In this document: piece after piece, positions 46,529-58,129 of the stretch
Layout: each line of letters opens with the position of its first letter
Numbering within the stretch: position 1 is the first letter of the stretch
NCBI GenBank assembly: GCA_010909165.1
Contig: VJWM01000106.1
Span: forward strand, 682,001 to 746,000
DNA from: Anthoceros angustus
Taxonomy: Eukaryota; Streptophyta; Anthocerotopsida; Anthocerotales; Anthocerotaceae
Direction of reading: 5' to 3'
Length of the DNA stretch: 64,000 nt
The notes under the pieces: generated by a model
Database searches by the model: none
Seen by the model: the letters and a program-made list of their open reading frames with translations, nothing else
Told to the model about the DNA's origin: nothing
Made by a program: the position numbers and the translations under genes

Positions 46529-48250
46529 GTTAGCATCAATAAAATGTAAATAACGCCTTCTACGAAAATGTGCTTTCTTCCATAAAATGTATCTAAAGAA
46601 GATTGTGCTTTCTTTTGGTAACAAGACTATGCTCTAGAAAACAAAGACTGCTAGAGTTGCCAGATGCCCTAACTCGGGGTTTGCTAAAGTTCTGTATTTC
46701 TTTGGTCAGTAGGTAGGCAAATATAGGGAATGCAAATATGGGGACTAAACTCATATTATATAACATTCAATAACATCATTCTTGTAGATGTTAATAATTC
46801 ACATATTTTCCAATAACATATTCAATACCTACTGCAGTACCCTTGTGAGTGATTCTGTGTTAATTAATTTAAATTAGTAAAATTTAAATTCTAAAAATTA
46901 CTATACTTAAAACGCCGAATGTGTAAAAATTTACGAGTTTAAGATGCCGAAAACTAGGGTTTGTGTGGAAAATTAGGGCCTGTTTAAGGGAGCTTTATAC
47001 ATATCCATTAGCTCTATATAGATACCTATGTATTCTAATAAATATTAAAATTTGATAAAATTATTTTTCATAAATATTGAAATTTTAAAAATATAAAAAT
47101 TTATGTTGAACTTGATTTTTTTAAAAATAATTATTTCGGTATAACCCTGTTGAGCCACCTCTTGGGGTATGGTACTTATATTTAGTAAATCATCTACCTA
47201 TGTACTTATCTAAAGTTAGATTGAACATTTTATCTCCCAGTGCCCCACATTCTATAAGTAAAGAACCAAGCTTCTTCTGAACCTATGACAATGTCACTCC
47301 CTAAAGTAGCTAATGCAAAAGGCACCCAAGAGCTTTGCATGCTACCTCCAAACGACTAAAGTAATCAGGGCAACAGAAAAACAACAAATGTCATGATAGT
47401 TAAGCCTTGAATTTTGAAGTCTGAAAATAAAAGCACTCTCAGTCAGATCCTGCCGTCAAAGGGTGTGCCGCATTCTATCTGTGAATGAAGAGTGCGCATA
47501 ATTTATGTATGTATTGAAAGTATTATTTTTTAGCGAATTCAGAGACTTTATAGATATTTCAAAGTACACATCTATTGAGAATTTGAACTAGAGTCATCTC
47601 GTAGGACACTAACTTTGAATTGGAGTAACCCTGTAGAGTAGTAATAATTGGCGATCCCGCACGCTGCGGAGATGAAGGCAGGATGTTTATAACTAGTAGC
47701 CCTGTAGGGCCATGAAGCTGGAGAATGAAAGATACCCCATGCGGACAACTGGGGGATGAGTGGCACCCCATTTGGGAGGGAGTTCCAATGAACCTATGTT
47801 CGTATGTCACTCCTTGAAGAAAGGACTTGTATTTTAAATATTGAAGCTTTTTGTTCTGCGAGCATTTATTATTAATCTTAAATATAATTAATAGTAATGC
47901 CATTTGTATGTAGTTAATTGTTTTTGTTTCTTGAACCAGCTCCCAACATGGAATAGCCGGATCCGGATTTTCACACGGAGATTGCGAAATTTTCACATCG
48001 ACATTGTGAGATTTTTCACATCGACATTGCGAGATTTTCACACCGAGATTGGGGACAGATCGTGATTTTCTTCTTCCGTGATCACTACCGTGCTTTGCAT
48101 TCCACTGTTTGCTTGCGACATGCTTCGCCAATTTTGATGAAATGCTATCCGAATTTGTTTTTCCAACACATGCCGAATTGGAGGCTTGGAGACTTGTGTG
48201 ACATGCCCTAAGCAAGCTGCCTCTGAGCGGTGGGTACTGCTAATTATATA
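46529..48250. other. AT-rich to mixed intergenic region
   Basis: No gene supported. A minus-strand open frame of 218 aa (47559-48215) has no recognisable domain and overlaps a tandem repeat, so I leave it out. Confidence 0.5.
47968..48052. repeat. Short tandem repeat, about 25-bp units
   Basis: Three to four imperfect units share ttcacatcgacattg followed by gagat. They sit in otherwise unremarkable sequence. Confidence 0.75.
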
Positions 48251-48275
48251 CACTACTAGAAAACGGGGCCTTTTA
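48251..48275 (+). mobile_element. CACTA-type terminal sequence
   Basis: CACTACTAGAAAACGGGGCC is a typical plant CACTA (En/Spm) terminus. Downstream AT-rich sequence has short actatg/actttac strings like subterminal repeats. I found no matching inverted end, so element extent is unknown. Confidence 0.6.
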
Positions 48276-48540
48276 CTATGGACATTTCTATAGGTTTTAC
48301 TATGACTTTACTAAAGATATAGTGCAATACTCGTAGTAAGCTGTGTCCACTTTTTTAATATAATAAAATTTTGAGCTATCAACTTATGACTAAATTGCCT
48401 GAAATTGCCTGAAACAAAAGGTGATCATCTAGATAGACATACCCAAAAAAATTCAGCTCCGAAAAATCATATTAAAGATATAAACTTTTTGTAGCTGGAT
48501 TTGACCATGAAAGTACATATGTAACACTCAATGTGTACGA

Positions 48541-48957
48541 GTGCAACCACTCAGAGAGAGAGTCCCTGTCCACCTATGCTCGCCGGGAGGAGAGAAAAGT
48601 TTAACATGTACATATGCGAGGTATGGCAGCATGGAGGATGATCAGCAACAGGTTGACGGACTTGCTCGCATTGAAAGATGTGGTGACATGGACCTCTCTC
48701 ATTGCAGGGTATGTCTAGCAGGGGATGGGGCAGGAAACCCTCCATCTCTACCGGGTCGGACGCAAGCAGCAGGCATCTCTGTACCCAATTATGTAACTTT
48801 TGTCTGCCTCCTGCAGGCATGTGCCAGCGTAGGAACCCCAGCTTTGGAGACAGGGAAGTAGATCCGTGGGAATCTCAGGGAACTAGGACATCAAGCTGAT
48901 GCATTTGTAGCCAGCAGCTTGGTAAGCATGTATGCCAAATATGGCAGTCTAGAGATT
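48541..48957 (+). pseudogene. PPR gene fragment
   Basis: The plus strand reads PNYVTFVCLLQACASVG, TPALETGK, a stop, then FVASSLVSMYAKYGSLE, which is a PPR L-S repeat pair matching those of the minus-strand locus at 49-52 kb. It breaks off in mid-repeat exactly where a CACTA-like terminus begins (48958). Several stops and shifts precede it. Confidence 0.8.
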
Positions 48958-49090
48958 CACTAGTAGAAATGATCAGGTCCATTCAACTGTTTCGACAAAA
49001 AATGTCGAATGAACGAAAAGGACAAGGACGTTGTTTCGACATTTCATGTCGAAAAAGATGTCCAAACGAAGATGTCGAAAGAGCAAAGCG
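48958..49090 (+). mobile_element. CACTA-like terminal and subterminal region
   Basis: CACTAGTAGAAATGATC starts directly after a PPR repeat cut at GSLE. The next 120 bp contain several tttcgacat / atgtcgaaa inverted strings, as in CACTA subterminal regions. The other end was not found, so this may be a solo or rearranged terminus. Confidence 0.6.
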
Positions 49091-49321
49091 TAAATTCAAC
49101 ATTCGAATTAGCAGCCTTCTGGTCTGCTCCTCTTGATGTGATGGCCGCACACAGGTGATCTCTCTTGTCATTGTCGTGGAGGACGGCTTTCATACTCAAT
49201 CAAAAAACCGCGCACCAGCCCGTTCGTGTCTGTCCACCAGCTCAGACCCGGCTGCTTCCATGCCCTGATTTTTATCTTCGTGCCCTGCATCCCCTGTGCT
49301 TGCTCCCACATCTGAGCACCT

Positions 49322-52266
49322 CTATACATGTTGGACATCATACCTCCACATTGCTAAATTTTTGACAAGCACCCAGCAGCATGTGCCAAACTGCAGCATT
49401 GGCACTACAGACATTGTTCTTACCAAAGCTAGTGCCTCATCAAGTAGGCCTGCACGAAACAGGATATCTTTGATGCACGTGTAGTGCTCCACCTTGGGAG
49501 TGATGCCGTACTGTTTGCTCATGGCGGCAAAGGACTCCCCCCCCTTCTTCGCCAGACCTGCGTGATAGCATACTGTTAGAATGCTCAGATACGTGGTGGC
49601 CACTGGCTGGATGCCATCCTCTTCAATTCTCTGAACCAAGTCAAACACTCCTTCACTGTCCCCTTGGGAGGAGTAGCCTGCAATCAGTGCGCTCCAGGCG
49701 ATGACGTCCCTTTCAAGCAACGATTCAAACACCTGCTGTGCATAAAGCATGCACCCAGACTTTCCATACATTTTTATCAAACTGCCAGCAACAAACAGAT
49801 CAGCTTCAAGCCCTTGCTCTTCTATGTGTGCATGCAGCTGCCTTAAGATGCAAAGCTCCCAAATTTGGACATGCCTGCACGAGGAACACAAATGTGAGGA
49901 AATTAGGTGCAGCGGTGCCTCCTTCTTGCAAGGCACTGTAAAGCCAAAGGGCTTCCTGGCTCATGCCGTACTTGGAATACCCTGGAATTAGAGCGGTCCA
50001 CGTCACAACATCTTTTCACCCAGTCCGTCAAACACTCTTTGCGAGGCATCCAGGCTGCCACACTTTGCATACATCTTGACCAACCTGTTGGCCACAAAAA
50101 AATCAGCCTGATGTCCTCCATCTTTAATTTGCACATGGAGCTGCTTGCCTATCTCCAAAGCTTGGGTGCCCACATTTGTACATGCCTGCAGCAGGCACAC
50201 AATCGTCACAGCGTTGGGTATAGAGATGCCTTCTTCTTGCATGACCCGGTAAAGACTAAGAGCTTCCTCTCCTCTGCCCTGCTGGGAATACCCTGCAATT
50301 GGGGTAGTCCAGGTTACCACATCTCTTTTGACCAAGACCTCTCTGAGCATCTTCCAAGCTACCACACTTGGCATACATGTTTACCAAACTGTTGGCTAGA
50401 CGCACATCAGTCTGATGTCTCTGTTCTCTTATTTGTGAATGAAGCTGCTTCCTCATCTCCAAAGCTGGGGTGCCCACACCTGCACATGCCTGGAGGAGGC
50501 ACGCAATTGTCACTGAATTGGGTGTAGTGATGCCCTCTTCTTGCATAGCGTTGTAGTGGCGAAGGGCTTCCAGGTTCATACCCTGCTGGTAATACCCTGC
50601 AATCGTGACATTCCACGTGACCACATTTTTTCTATCAAGTCCATCAAACAATCTCTGAGCATCCTCCACACTGCCATCTTTGGCATACATGCGTACCGTG
50701 ATGCGTACTGCTTGCATCCGACACTAGAGATGGAGGGCCTCGCATGCCCCATCCTCTGCTGGGCATACCCTGCAATTAGAGAGGTCCATGTCACCACATC
50801 TTGGTGACCAAGTCGGTCAAACATTTGCTGAGCATCCTCCGCGACACTTCGCATACATGTTTACCAAACTGTTGGCCACACCCGCAACAGATTGGTCTCC
50901 TCTTTTGCTGATTCGTGCATGAAGCTGCTTCCCCACCTCCAACGCTGCGCTGCCTACACTTGCACACACAAATGTCACCAAGTCGGGTGCAACTATCCCT
51001 TCTTCTTGCATATCTCTGTAGAGTTGAAGGGCTTCCTGGCCCATGCCCTGCTGGGAATACCCTCCGATAAGAGCAGTCCGAGTCACCACATCTTTCCTAT
51101 CAAGTCCGACAAACACGCTGTGAGCATCCTCTACGCTGCCACACTTTGCATACATATCGACCAAACTGTTGGCTACAACCACATCAGCTTGATGCCCTTG
51201 TTCCCTAATTTGTGTGTGAAGCTGCTTAATTACCGATCTCCAAACCTGCAACGCCCACACTTGCACATGCATTCAGGAGGTAAACAAATGTCATGGGATG
51301 GGGTACAGGGATGCCCTCGTCTTGCATGGCACTCTAAAGGTGAAGAGCTTCCTGGGCCGTGCCCTGCTGGGAGTACCCCGATATCATTACATTCCACGTC
51401 ACCACATCCTCCTGACTAATTCCATCAAATACACCCTGAGCATCTTCCACGCTGCCACACTTTGCATACATGTCTACCCCACTGTTGGCTACAAAGACAT
51501 GGCCTTGTAGCCCTCGTTCTGTAATCTGTGCATGAATCTCCTTCCCTGTCTCCAAAGGAGGGGTACCCCACACTTGCACATGCCTGCAAGAGGCACACAA
51601 ACGTCACAGAATCAGGTGCAGCCATCTCTGCTCGCATAGCACAGTACAATCGCAGGGCTTCGTGGCCCATGCCCAGCTGCGAGTACCCTGCTAGCATGGC
51701 ATTCCATGTTACCACATCCTTCCCACCAAGTCCATCGAGGACTCGCTGGGCATCTTCCAAGCTCCCGCACTTTGCATACATGTCCACCAAGCCACTACAG
51801 ACAAACAAATCAGGCTCAACCCCACTGGCCACCACATTTGCATGCCTAGCTTCCAAGTCTAATCCCCTTGCACAAGCTTGAAGGGTCGCCACAAACACAT
51901 GACCATCTGGCTTTACGTTGGGCCCCCGCATCCGACGATGCAGTGTACGGCCTGCTTCTCTTCTCCATACTTTACATACGCAGAAATGATGGAAGACTAC
52001 ATGAAGGCATCAGTTACAGCTACCATTGCAAACACATCCATCGCATCTTGTAACCTCCCATGTGACGCATACATTCGGAGGATGTGATTGCACTGGAAAG
52101 TATTCGACTCGCACCCCATACTCACCATTAAAGCATGGACTCTGCGACCTAAAACAACATCCCTCTTCATCACACATTTCCTCACAACACCATGAAAGAG
52201 AGATTTCGAAATACAACTCCTCCCTATTTGCACCATAACACCCAAAGCCTCAACAGCCTCTATCAC
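49322..52266 (-). pseudogene. Decayed PLS-type PPR gene with many repeats
   Basis: From 52266 downward the text is a PPR N-terminus with GRRVHALMVSMGCESNT, then about eight P-L-S modules. They repeat a near-identical consensus built on DMYAKCGSVEDAQ, DVVTWNAMIAGYSQQG and VTFVCLLQACASVG. Breaks include TAG where Trp is expected after VAVTDAFM (about 51995), a frameshift near 51570 and others near 51280, 50830, 50400, 50010 and 49850. The last piece (49322-49936) reads VEHYTCIKDILFRAGLLDEA and stops before an E/DYW end. The modules are unusually similar to one another, which suggests recent internal duplication before decay. The locus shares its N-terminus with the PPR relic at 8 kb. Confidence 0.88.
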
Positions 52267-54118
52267 ACGGACTTTGTCTTCTTCGTCGGCTTACATAGCC
52301 TGCTCACGGTTTCAGCAGTCACGCCAATTTCATACCCTGCAGGCCTAATCCTACGAGGGTCACCATCTTCCAGCTCCTGGCCACGGCCCCTAACTGGCTT
52401 TCCTGCAAAGGTGCTGCAGCTCGTAGCTTCCGTGTTTGCCTTCGGCTGGTTCCTAGAAATCACAGTCACGTGAGAGGAAGAACTTAAGCCAGTACCTGTC
52501 AACCCACCAGGTTCTTTGGTCCAGGGAAGCTGTCCCCTCGGAGGATCCAGTTGTCCTTGCCTTGTGAAATTCAAGATGCGTCCTCCGCACTGGTTAGCGA
52601 TGTGAGCAGATGAAATATTGTAGTTCCCACGGCGGATTGTCTTGAGCTGCACAAGGCATCCTTTGCTGTTTGGCGGGTGTCTGCGTGCTGAGAGGCATGC
52701 AGGACTGTCCTATGAGGACCTCAAAGGTCTTGGATTGAGTGGTCAGCAGGGACGCAAAGGTTAAAATCCGGTTTTCTTGACATTGAAACGATGCTCGGCA
52801 TGAATCAACAAGGTCCTGATCCACCAAGCGCCGCTCGAGATCGCTGTTGGCATCGGAAATGGTAGTATACAGTGGAAAAGAGACATCCAAGCGGGAAAAC
52901 GAAATTTGCAGGGATCGATGAGATCCCGGGCTATGCTCCGGGAACAGATGTTTTGAACTCCAACCTGCTTGAAATCAACGTCTGTTATATATCCAACAAG
53001 CATGTCCAAGCTACAGGCAGATGGACAAGGCCCCTAGAGGAGTTTGAAACCTTAGCCAGGCGAATGGAAGCCGGGAAAGCACCTCACAGACCTGTGCTTC
53101 TGAATTGGCACAGGACAGGTACCTGGGATCAATTCTGTGCAACGGGCATGTGGACGGCATTTGGACGTTGGAACGGAGCATGTGTGAACCTCAACCTCCT
53201 AGGAGGCTTTAAATTGTTTTCTGGAGCTCGGGTCCAGGCATAGCATTCCTCCCTCCCCCCCTTCCCGTTCCCTATTAAGCCTGGACAAGGAGAGAGGTAA
53301 CTGGTTACTGACCAAGTGGTTGGAATCTGGCTCAAGGACTCCAATTGGTGCTTGCTGAGAAGATGCCAGGCCCCTCGTCTCCCCGGGCATCCGGAGCGGG
53401 GCTCCCCGCAGGAATGTGTTCCCTCTCATCCTTCCTTAGGCTTTCCGCCACAGACGTGTGCACTCCGATAGCTGTAGAAGATCAACGGCTGGGGGCTTGG
53501 ACCACATTCTGTCACAGGGTACTCCATCGTAGGTTGGAGATGGTCATCCTGTGGGTGGTACATATGGCATCAATCCATGACGCACCGGAGATGGAGTGGG
53601 TGAGTACATGCTCGCCAGAGTACAAGGAATTCCCACTTGCCGAGTACCTGTCGATGGCCGAGGTTATCTTCCACCTCAAACTCCTCCTGGCCATGTACGC
53701 GTTCGGGAGGTGGTCTAGAAGGGGGTTATCCGTGGTAGAGACATGGAAAACGTTATCGGCGGCAACCCGATGCTCGATCCCCCACGAAGGAAGCCTCCGA
53801 GGGAGGGCTTTGGCGAATGCTTCTCCATAAACGATGGAATCTGTGGCGACCTGGAATATGCACAAAGCTTGCCCATAAAAAATGCTGTGGTGAAGAAGAA
53901 ACTTCAAAGTGCTTTACATAGCTTAACAAATTGGGACCTATAAATTTTGGCATCTAAAACGAGGAGTCTCTTCCTGTTGGGATGATACTCTTCTTGTTGG
54001 GATGATACGATGTGTAACATAGGGGAATCAAAACCCTTGCTGAAGATTTCTCCCCCAGGGTTGTTTTGATTTATTTTCAAAATATTAAATTAAAAATACT
54101 AAAAAGAGGAGACTAATC
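52267..54118. other. Intergenic with a weak open frame
   Basis: A 161-aa plus-strand frame (53345-53830) and a 129-aa minus-strand frame (52263-52652) have no recognisable domain, and I do not claim them. 52945-53232 belongs to the dispersed repeat listed separately. Confidence 0.45.
52945..53232 (+). repeat. Dispersed repeat, copy A (copy B at about 57765-58085)
   Basis: The two segments share order and spacing of strings: aactccaacc, tatccaacaagcatgtccaa (copy B tatccaacactcatgtcca), cagatggacaaggc, and gtgaacctcaacctcctagga (copy B gtaaacctcaacctcgtagga). Similarity is moderate over about 290 bp in the same orientation. The origin is unknown; it could be the 5' flank of a duplicated gene or an old transposon part. 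Confidence 0.65.
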
Positions 54119-55349
54119 TTAAGAGCCGGCGCTAAGAAACGCTGTCAAAAATTGAAGCAGGAAACCATTTTCTGCAACCACACACAACACAAAGTCAAGA
54201 CGATACAAGACAAGAGGACGATTCTTAATACAACGTGTGCCACCGTTTGCGTAACATGAAACATTATAAAAAAAAGTATAAATCTTGTTCCAAGAGTCGA
54301 CGTCGCAGCTCTGGATATAGTCGGAGGCAGGCTCAGCCAAAAGATATTCCTCGATTATGTCATAGGGAGAGACCAAATCATCCTCAATGGTCATCATAAT
54401 TGTCAGCTTGTTCATTTTTGCTATGAGTGGTCGTAGCTCAGCTGCGGATCACCCAGCAAGAAAATCAGAAATATGACTAAAGATTGGAAGGAGAATTATT
54501 GTTAGACACTGAAATATGATGAGCTAGAAATTTAGTTGTGATTTATACTTACAGGCACCCCACCGAAGGCCAGGTATTTGGACCCTGCGAACATGTTCTT
54601 CCAACTGTACCATGTCCGTCTCTTCGTCCCAAGGCTTCACGTCAAGCACGACGGAAGACTTCGCGACTACTGTCAATATCACCAGCATCAACACAATTAT
54701 GGCAGAAATAAATATTCCAAGACTCCCCCGATGAAATGCTGATGAGACTTCACATCAATATCCCCCAATCGATCAAACAACAACTTTCCTACTTCAAGCA
54801 AATTTAAAGATCACATCCATATCGTGCACACCAGTACTGATACTCACCTTCTTTCTTCTTCTCGTAATCTATCACCACACCGACACCTTGGCCCTGAAAG
54901 TTGTTAGGCAAACGCAATGTCAAGGACGCACACAAAGCCAATTACACAAAGATACAATATCTCAACCGAATCCAGGTTCTATATTCCCAACATGCCGCCC
55001 ATGGCCACGAGAGCGCTGATGTGCCTAAACCACCGAGAGAGATTGATAAGATCAGCGGCGGGGACCTCTCTCAAAGTAGCGAAAACGTCTAGATCATCCT
55101 TTGAAGCCTGGGAGCTAGACGATGCGGCACAATGTCAACCTCCAGTCCAAAATACACAATTAAAGCGCAAATAGCACCACAGATGTACACCATCATCATA
55201 CACACCACTTTCACCGAACACCTGAATTTACGATATTACAGGGTCAAAGGCAGGGACATGACTTACGCCGAGATGTAGCTCCGCGTGAGCAGATACTCGT
55301 CCAGCTCCTTCAGCCCCTGATGGCTGGAAACATCAAACACAACGGCCAT
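54119..55349 (-). CDS. EEF1B: Elongation factor 1-beta (eEF1B-beta), atypical copy
   Basis: Five phase-compatible exons: 55267-55349, 55009-55114, 54848-54893, 54553-54669 and 54119-54441, giving 224 aa. [20 protein letters not shown] then [14 protein letters not shown] is the N-terminal GST-C-like part. [20 protein letters not shown] begins the guanine-exchange domain, and [14 protein letters not shown] through [14 protein letters not shown] completes it. It would reload eEF1A with GTP. Two oddities are visible. The acidic DVDLFGEE-type linker between the domains is absent, replaced by a 46-nt exon. Normal proteins end at NKI, but here the frame continues 53 residues past residue 171. It may be a diverged paralogue or an early pseudogene. 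Confidence 0.88.
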
Positions 55350-55743
55350 AGCTTACACGCGTTCGGACTCCGAACCTGGTGTAGTTTTCGCAATGGTGCA
55401 ACAACTTGTAAGAAAAAGGTTACACCTTCATTGAGAGAAATACAAAACTTTCATACAATTATACATACATGACATGCAACACTAGGCTCTCCCTAACACA
55501 GCACACAAAACACAGATGTAGGCTAGGCCTTCTCTAAACACACATGTAGACTAGGTTATTAAATAGCTGAGCCTTGCCCTTTACTTGTCCCTCACTATTT
55601 TATAAAAGATTTTCTGCTAGATTCTTTCTAGACCGTATACATAAACTTATTATTTTAACGTCACTCTTATCCTTTCTCACTCTCTGTATTTTTTGAAGAT
55701 TTTTTGTTAGACTCTTTCTAGACCATATACATAAACTTACTGT
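55350..55743. other. Upstream region of eEF1B-beta
   Basis: The sequence contains two diverged copies of a string around tttctagaccgtatacataaactta (about 55625 and 55715). No gene seen. Confidence 0.5.
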
Positions 55744-56005
55744 TTTAAGGTGTTATCCTTTCTCACTTGTAATAAATGACTTTCTAAAACGGCTTGCTTG
55801 AGACTCTCAAGGAGAATGATTGAATTAGATCACTCATCAAGGAGAAGGAGAGAACATAGGAAATAGGAGTGAGCTTTAAGGTGTTATCCTTTCTCACTTG
55901 TAATAAATGACTTTCTAAAACGGCTTGCTTGAGACTCTCAAGGAGAATGATTGAATTAGATCACTCATCAAGGAGAAGGAGAGAACATAGGAAATAGGAG
56001 TGAGC
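55744..56005. repeat. 131-bp tandem duplication
   Basis: Two adjacent, practically identical 131-bp units start aaggtgttatcctttctcac at 55747 and 55878. The near-identity suggests a recent event or an assembly duplication. Confidence 0.92.
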
Positions 56006-56600
56006 CGTTTCTGATACAAATATGCACGAAGTGCACCATATATATAGACCTTGGATGCTTCTATTCTAGGAGATATTAACTTTATGTTGATGAGTTAATA
56101 AGTAATTTGGTAAGGAGGTATAAATAAGAATTTGATTTTTTTGTCTCAACTTAACTTGACTACATGTTCTTTTTAAAGCTTTAGAGTAACAGAAACTACC
56201 TAATAAGGTCATAGGTAATCAGTTTTCTTATACGTAGAGCATACTAAGGTTAGGCACCTTCGTGCTGAACCCCTTATTTTAAAATTTAACACTCGTTAGG
56301 TAGTATATTCTAGATATTTTTATTTTAGATTATATATAAATAATATAAATAATATATAAAATATAAATAGATATCAAGTACCTACCTACATCATTTGGTA
56401 ATTAACTTCAAAAGATCGTTGTTAAGGCTTAGGGTTGCGCACCAGCAACCTTCAAGTGACTACATGATCCTCTTGGTCGCAATGGCCCAATTTGCCCCAG
56501 ATCTTGTAAGCGGCCTCTCAGCGGATGAGAGGGCAGCTGCTTTTTCGGATTTGAAGGCTAGTCTGGTGAAAGCTCATGTTTGCAACCACCAGATCCTTTG
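56006..56600. other. AT-rich interval
   Basis: No gene supported. The 119-aa plus-strand frame (56395-56754) runs into the foldback and has no recognisable domain. Confidence 0.5.
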
Positions 56601-56603
56601 CAT

Positions 56604-56710
56604 GTGTCTGCGCATGCGATTAGAATGGATGTGTCTGCGCATGAATGGGAATCATTCTAATCGCATGCGCAGACACATCCAGACGCATGCGATTAGAATG
56701 ATTCCCATTC
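56604..56710. repeat. Perfect foldback (compound inverted repeat)
   Basis: 56643-56669 and 56684-56710 are perfect 27-nt inverted copies around a 14-nt loop. In addition 56604-56627 is a perfect 24-nt inverted copy of 56652-56675. The sequence can therefore form two alternative hairpins sharing one arm. Confidence 0.9.
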
Positions 56711-57106
56711 AGGCAATCGGAATGGTTCTGAGTAAAGATTTTGAAGAAAGGTGATTGGAATGATTATGAGTGAAGATTGTGAAGAAAGGTCATACAGGCT
56801 AATTAAAACAAATGTACACACGCTTAAGCAAAATTAAAGTCTATCCACTGATTATGGTCCCTCTCGGATGTTCTAGATACACTAGGGTTGCCATTCATGT
56901 CAGATCTAAACAAGGCTGTGAAGCTCATGAAAGGACTATGTACAACAAAAGGCGCATGCATATCCAGATCGGTGAGAGTTTTGGCATTTCTTAAAGAGGT
57001 TATAAAAAGAGGTGGAGGGAGCAGCTCGGATTGGCCGCCTGCATGTAGGGGGCTATTGCCCCTGTAGTTGCAAGAACGGGAGCGGCAGGCCTTCGTTGCC
57101 GCGGAC

Positions 57107-57641
57107 CTAGAGCAGCCCCGCGCGGGCTTCTGGGATGAGGACCTGGTCGAGATCCATCAGGTCCTGCTCCGCCTCTTCGGCCGTCCATAGCCAGGGACCA
57201 CCATCCAAGAACTCCAGCAACGGTATCCCGGCCGGGGTGCCGAGGTTGTTGACCAAAAACAACACGCCTTCTTGTAGGTGCATCGCCTCCTGTGTACATG
57301 ACAGCGAGTAGGCTTCTTCCAGTTTTTGGACGGCATCTTGTTTGAGGCTAGTGATACAGTCGTGCACGCGCTCGCAAACGGTGTTTGTGTTATTGCTGCA
57401 CCCCTACAAAAATTCACACTTCAGATCAGCCAGCAAATTAATATTGATATGATATGGCATGACGATAACAAGGAAGTGTGCTACCGGCAATGCCATGAGC
57501 CGCTCCAGAATATGGAGTAGTCGTGAGTACTCGGCCACCTCGCAGCGATGGCGATGCATGCTTAGCTAGGACACTAAACGCAGCGTCCCGTCGCTGGAGA
57601 AGAATCTTCAGCGGTCTTTGGATCATGCCGGATGCCGCCAT
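57107..57641 (-). CDS. Hypothetical protein, possibly organelle-targeted, two pieces
   Basis: A 5' piece (57485-57641) starts MAASGMIQRPLKILLQRRDA, basic and free of acids like a mitochondrial presequence, and meets a GT donor. A second piece (57107 to about 57408), preceded by a tttttgtag acceptor, encodes HDCITSLKQDAVQKLEEAYS and VLFLVNNLGTPAGIPLLEFL to a stop. The obvious junction is out of phase (1 versus 0), so either a small exon is missing from my model or the gene is broken. I do not recognise the family. Confidence 0.35.
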
Positions 57642-57764
57642 AGCAACCCTCTTGAAGATTAATTGAGAACTTCACGTCACTTCGGATCCGGCCGGCTTGT
57701 CCTCGGCAGCAATTGGAGTTCGCACTTAGAGCACTTGGTTTCAATTCTGATCTTAGTTACGTTC

Positions 57765-58085
57765 CTACAACAAATTGGAACTCCAACCAGCTTGGCGTCA
57801 ACCTCTGTTAGGTATCCAACACTCATGTCCACGATCCAGCCAGATGGACAAGGCATCCTTACCAGGGGAATGGGAAGCGCAAGAGCACATCACCGTCAGA
57901 TGCTAGCTAACCTTTTGAATCGACATTGGACAGGATTGATCCAAACCGGTCTTCTGCAACGTTACGGCCATGTGCAATGGCACTTGGGACGTACGGAGGA
58001 TGTACGTGTAAACCTCAACCTCGTAGGACACTTTGAATTGTATCAGCTTAGATCTACCGGATGCATCAACGCATGCTGGAGCTCG
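57765..58085 (+). repeat. Dispersed repeat, copy B
   Basis: Counterpart of 52945-53232. Copy B has about 30 bp more sequence between the shared blocks. Confidence 0.65.
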
Positions 58086-58129
58086 GGAGGCAAAGCACTC
58101 CCCCTCCGTTTGTAAGAACCAGCTCATAC

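Noticed and set aside
47968-48052. CRISPR-like short repeats
   Set aside because: Units are contiguous and imperfect with no spacers, in a plant nuclear context; an ordinary tandem repeat.
53345-53830. 161-aa plus-strand frame as a gene
   Set aside because: Looks protein-like in places but has no recognised motif, no splice partners and no similarity to the neighbouring families; not enough to claim.
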